NCBI GenBank assembly: GCA_030631725.1 | Contig: DAOVKO010000160.1 | Location: forward strand, 1 to 5,066 | DNA: 5,066 nt | DNA from: Actinomycetes bacterium | Lineage (GTDB): Bacteria; Planctomycetota; Phycisphaerae; JAACET01 | Direction: 5' to 3' | Part shown: positions 3,718 to 5,066 of the stretch, in pieces | Position numbering within the stretch: the stretch's first letter is position 1 | How the letters are laid out: every line of letters begins with the position of its first letter | Made by a program: the position numbers and the translations under genes | The notes under the pieces: model-generated | What the model was told of the DNA's origin: nothing | The model's input: the letters and a program-made list of their open reading frames with translations, nothing else | Database searches by the model: none

Positions 3718-5066
3718 AGACGCTCGCCCATTTTGCTGGCGATGGTGTTGGCCTTGGCCGTTGCGGGCACGGCGGGGGCTACGCTGAGGCCCAGCGAAGT
3801 GGCGGTACTGGCCAACAGCAGCTTTGCGGGGTCGGTCGAATTGGCCAAGTACTACTGCAGCGTCCGCGGTGTACCGCAAAGCCATATCATCACCGTGGCC
3901 ATGCCGGACGGAGAGCGGATAGCCCGGTCGCTATACGAAAAGTCGATTGCAGTGCAGTTCCGTGAGAAACTGCGGCAGATTCCGCAGAGTGAGAAGATTC
4001 GCTGCGTGCTAACGGTGCGGGGTGTGCCGCTGCGGATCGGGTCGGCCCAGCCGAGTGAAGCGGTACGGCTTATGCTGAGCAAGCTGGATAAGGACAGGAA
4101 ACAAGCTGGGGATGAGCTGGAAGGACTGCTCGAACGAGCCAAGCAAGTAGCAGGACTGCGGGAGCCTCTGCCGGTGGGGCCGGAGAATGAATCGCTGGAG
4201 AGCCGGCTCAAAAGGCTGCACAAGCTGGCACCCGAAGAAATGGAACGGGCCAGGCAGAAGGTCGAGGCCTTGCCGGAATCGCTCTACAAGCGGACAGCCG
4301 AGGAGAAACTTAATAAGGTGGTCGGGGCAATGTTCGGGCTTGCGGGAGAAATCGAGCGGCTAAAACGGCAAGAAAAATCGAACGGGAACGGCACTGGGAC
4401 CAAGAGGTTGGCTGAGCTGGAAAAGGAACTTGGAGAAACCAACAAGAAAATCGCAGGACTGATGGTCCGCAGAGTAACGCAGGATGAGTTGGAAAAGGCG
4501 GGGGAACTGGTCCGGCAGGTGCGAGGGGTGTGGGGATTGATTCAACATCTGGGGGCGACAAGGATCAGGCTCAGGTACCCATACGAGAAGTCAAGCAGCT
4601 CGTTCGATTCGGAGCTGAGCATGGTGTTGGCAGGGGCCTACCCCAGCAGAGGGCCGATAGCGAACCTGCTGAATCTGGATTACCGGGCGAGGAAACGACT
4701 GCGGATATTGATGGTCTCGCGAATCGACGGAGAAAGCGACAGAGTAGCCCGGGGGCTGATCGATATGGCAGTGCGGACGGAGAATAGGGGGCTCGGGGGG
4801 CGGGCTTATATCGATGCCGGCTGGGAAAGGGCGAAGAAGAAGGGATACCAGGGGACAGAAGAATCACTGCTGGCGACGGCCAAGCTGCTCAAGCGACACA
4901 GCGGGATGGCGGTGAGCCTGGATACGAAAACCGAAGTGTTCGCCCCGGGCTCCTGCCCGCAGGCGGGGCTGTATTGCGGATGGTACAGCTTGAAGAAGTA
5001 CGTCGATGCGTTCGAGTGGGTTGAGGGGGCCGTGGGCTATCATATTGCTAGTTTTGAGATGGAAAG
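3694..5066 (+). CDS. TIGR03790-family exported protein, C-terminus beyond the window
   Basis: In-window length is 457 residues with no stop. Residues 1-29 form a signal peptide: basic start (RRKDRR), hydrophobic core ILLAMVLALAVAGTAGA, and likely cleavage after AGA at 29, so the product is exported. Family landmarks, recognised from memory: SEVAVLANSSFAGSVELAKYY (34-54), RGVPQSHI (58-65), CVLTVRGVPLRI (104-115), SSFDSELSMVLAG (302-314), RIDGESDRVARGLID (343-357), GLGGRAYIDAG (366-376) and LYCGWYS with GAVGYHIASFE (426-455). Between GVPLRI and FDSEL lies an unusually long charged, Leu-rich helical insertion (about 117-298), probably coiled coil. The biochemical function of this family is not known to me. 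ATG 3694 is the only start that keeps the basic signal-peptide region; no Shine-Dalgarno is visible, and the first codons overlap a degenerate repeat. It is co-directional with the ABC ATPase across the island. Confidence 0.85.
   Translation, partial: MTPIRRKDRRSPILLAMVLALAVAGTAGATLRPSEVAVLANSSFAGSVELAKYYCSVRGVPQSHIITVAMPDGERIARSLYEKSIAVQFREKLRQIPQSEKIRCVLTVRGVPLRIGSAQPSEAVRLMLSKLDKDRKQAGDELEGLLERAKQVAGLREPLPVGPENESLESRLKRLHKLAPEEMERARQKVEALPESLYKRTAEEKLNKVVGAMFGLAGEIERLKRQEKSNGNGTGTKRLAELEKELGETNKKIAGLMVRRVTQDELEKAGELVRQVRGVWGLIQHLGATRIRLRYPYEKSSSSFDSELSMVLAGAYPSRGPIANLLNLDYRARKRLRILMVSRIDGESDRVARGLIDMAVRTENRGLGGRAYIDAGWERAKKKGYQGTEESLLATAKLLKRHSGMAVSLDTKTEVFAPGSCPQAGLYCGWYSLKKYVDAFEWVEGAVGYHIASFEME

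Noticed and set aside
3852..4223. Minus-strand 123-codon, Ser-rich frame
   Set aside because: Antisense to the TIGR03790-family gene; its composition is the expected complement of Glu/Leu/Arg codons.
4530..4787. Plus-strand 85-codon frame overlapping the TIGR03790 gene
   Set aside because: It is an out-of-frame shadow; the main frame keeps family motifs across this stretch, so no frameshift is needed.

Overview
The window looks like chromosomal DNA of an anaerobic or facultative bacterium. My best guess is Planctomycetota (Phycisphaerae or Sedimentisphaerales type). That guess rests on remembered features: the TIGR03790-family exported protein, the style of the ABC ATPase, and the degenerate ACGCNGAT-type intergenic repeats. 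No rRNA or other marker gene is present to prove it.

Layout. Positions 1-854 (minus strand) hold the N-terminal 284 residues of epoxyqueuosine reductase QueG, which runs off the left edge. Positions 855-1032 are a divergent intergenic region with a strong GC hairpin whose U-rich tail faces queG, followed by an extended -10 box almost touching the queG start. Positions 1033-1920 (plus) encode an ABC-2-type transporter ATPase without its usual membrane partner next to it. Positions 1922-3596 form an island bounded by a 38-bp near-perfect inverted repeat (36/38) and flanked by an 18-bp direct repeat (17/18). Inside it are one minus-strand gene of the uroporphyrinogen decarboxylase/corrinoid methyltransferase superfamily, with its own near-consensus promoter, and a nested 231-bp MITE-like unit. 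No transposase is visible. From 3694 to the right edge (plus) is an exported TIGR03790-family protein with a long charged helical insertion, open at the right edge.

How it fits together. Removing the island and one copy of the direct repeat on paper leaves the ABC ATPase stop 79 nt from the TIGR03790 start, on the same strand. The island therefore probably landed between two adjacent co-directional genes. Its base composition is visibly lower in G+C than the genes on either side, which supports later arrival. The best description is a mobile-insertion-cassette-like element: terminal inverted repeats plus a passenger metabolic gene, presumably moved by a transposase supplied from elsewhere. 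The short spacer after the island (3597-3717) carries further repeats: a 7-mer tandem array and a degenerate ~10-mer array that runs into the start of the TIGR03790 reading frame.
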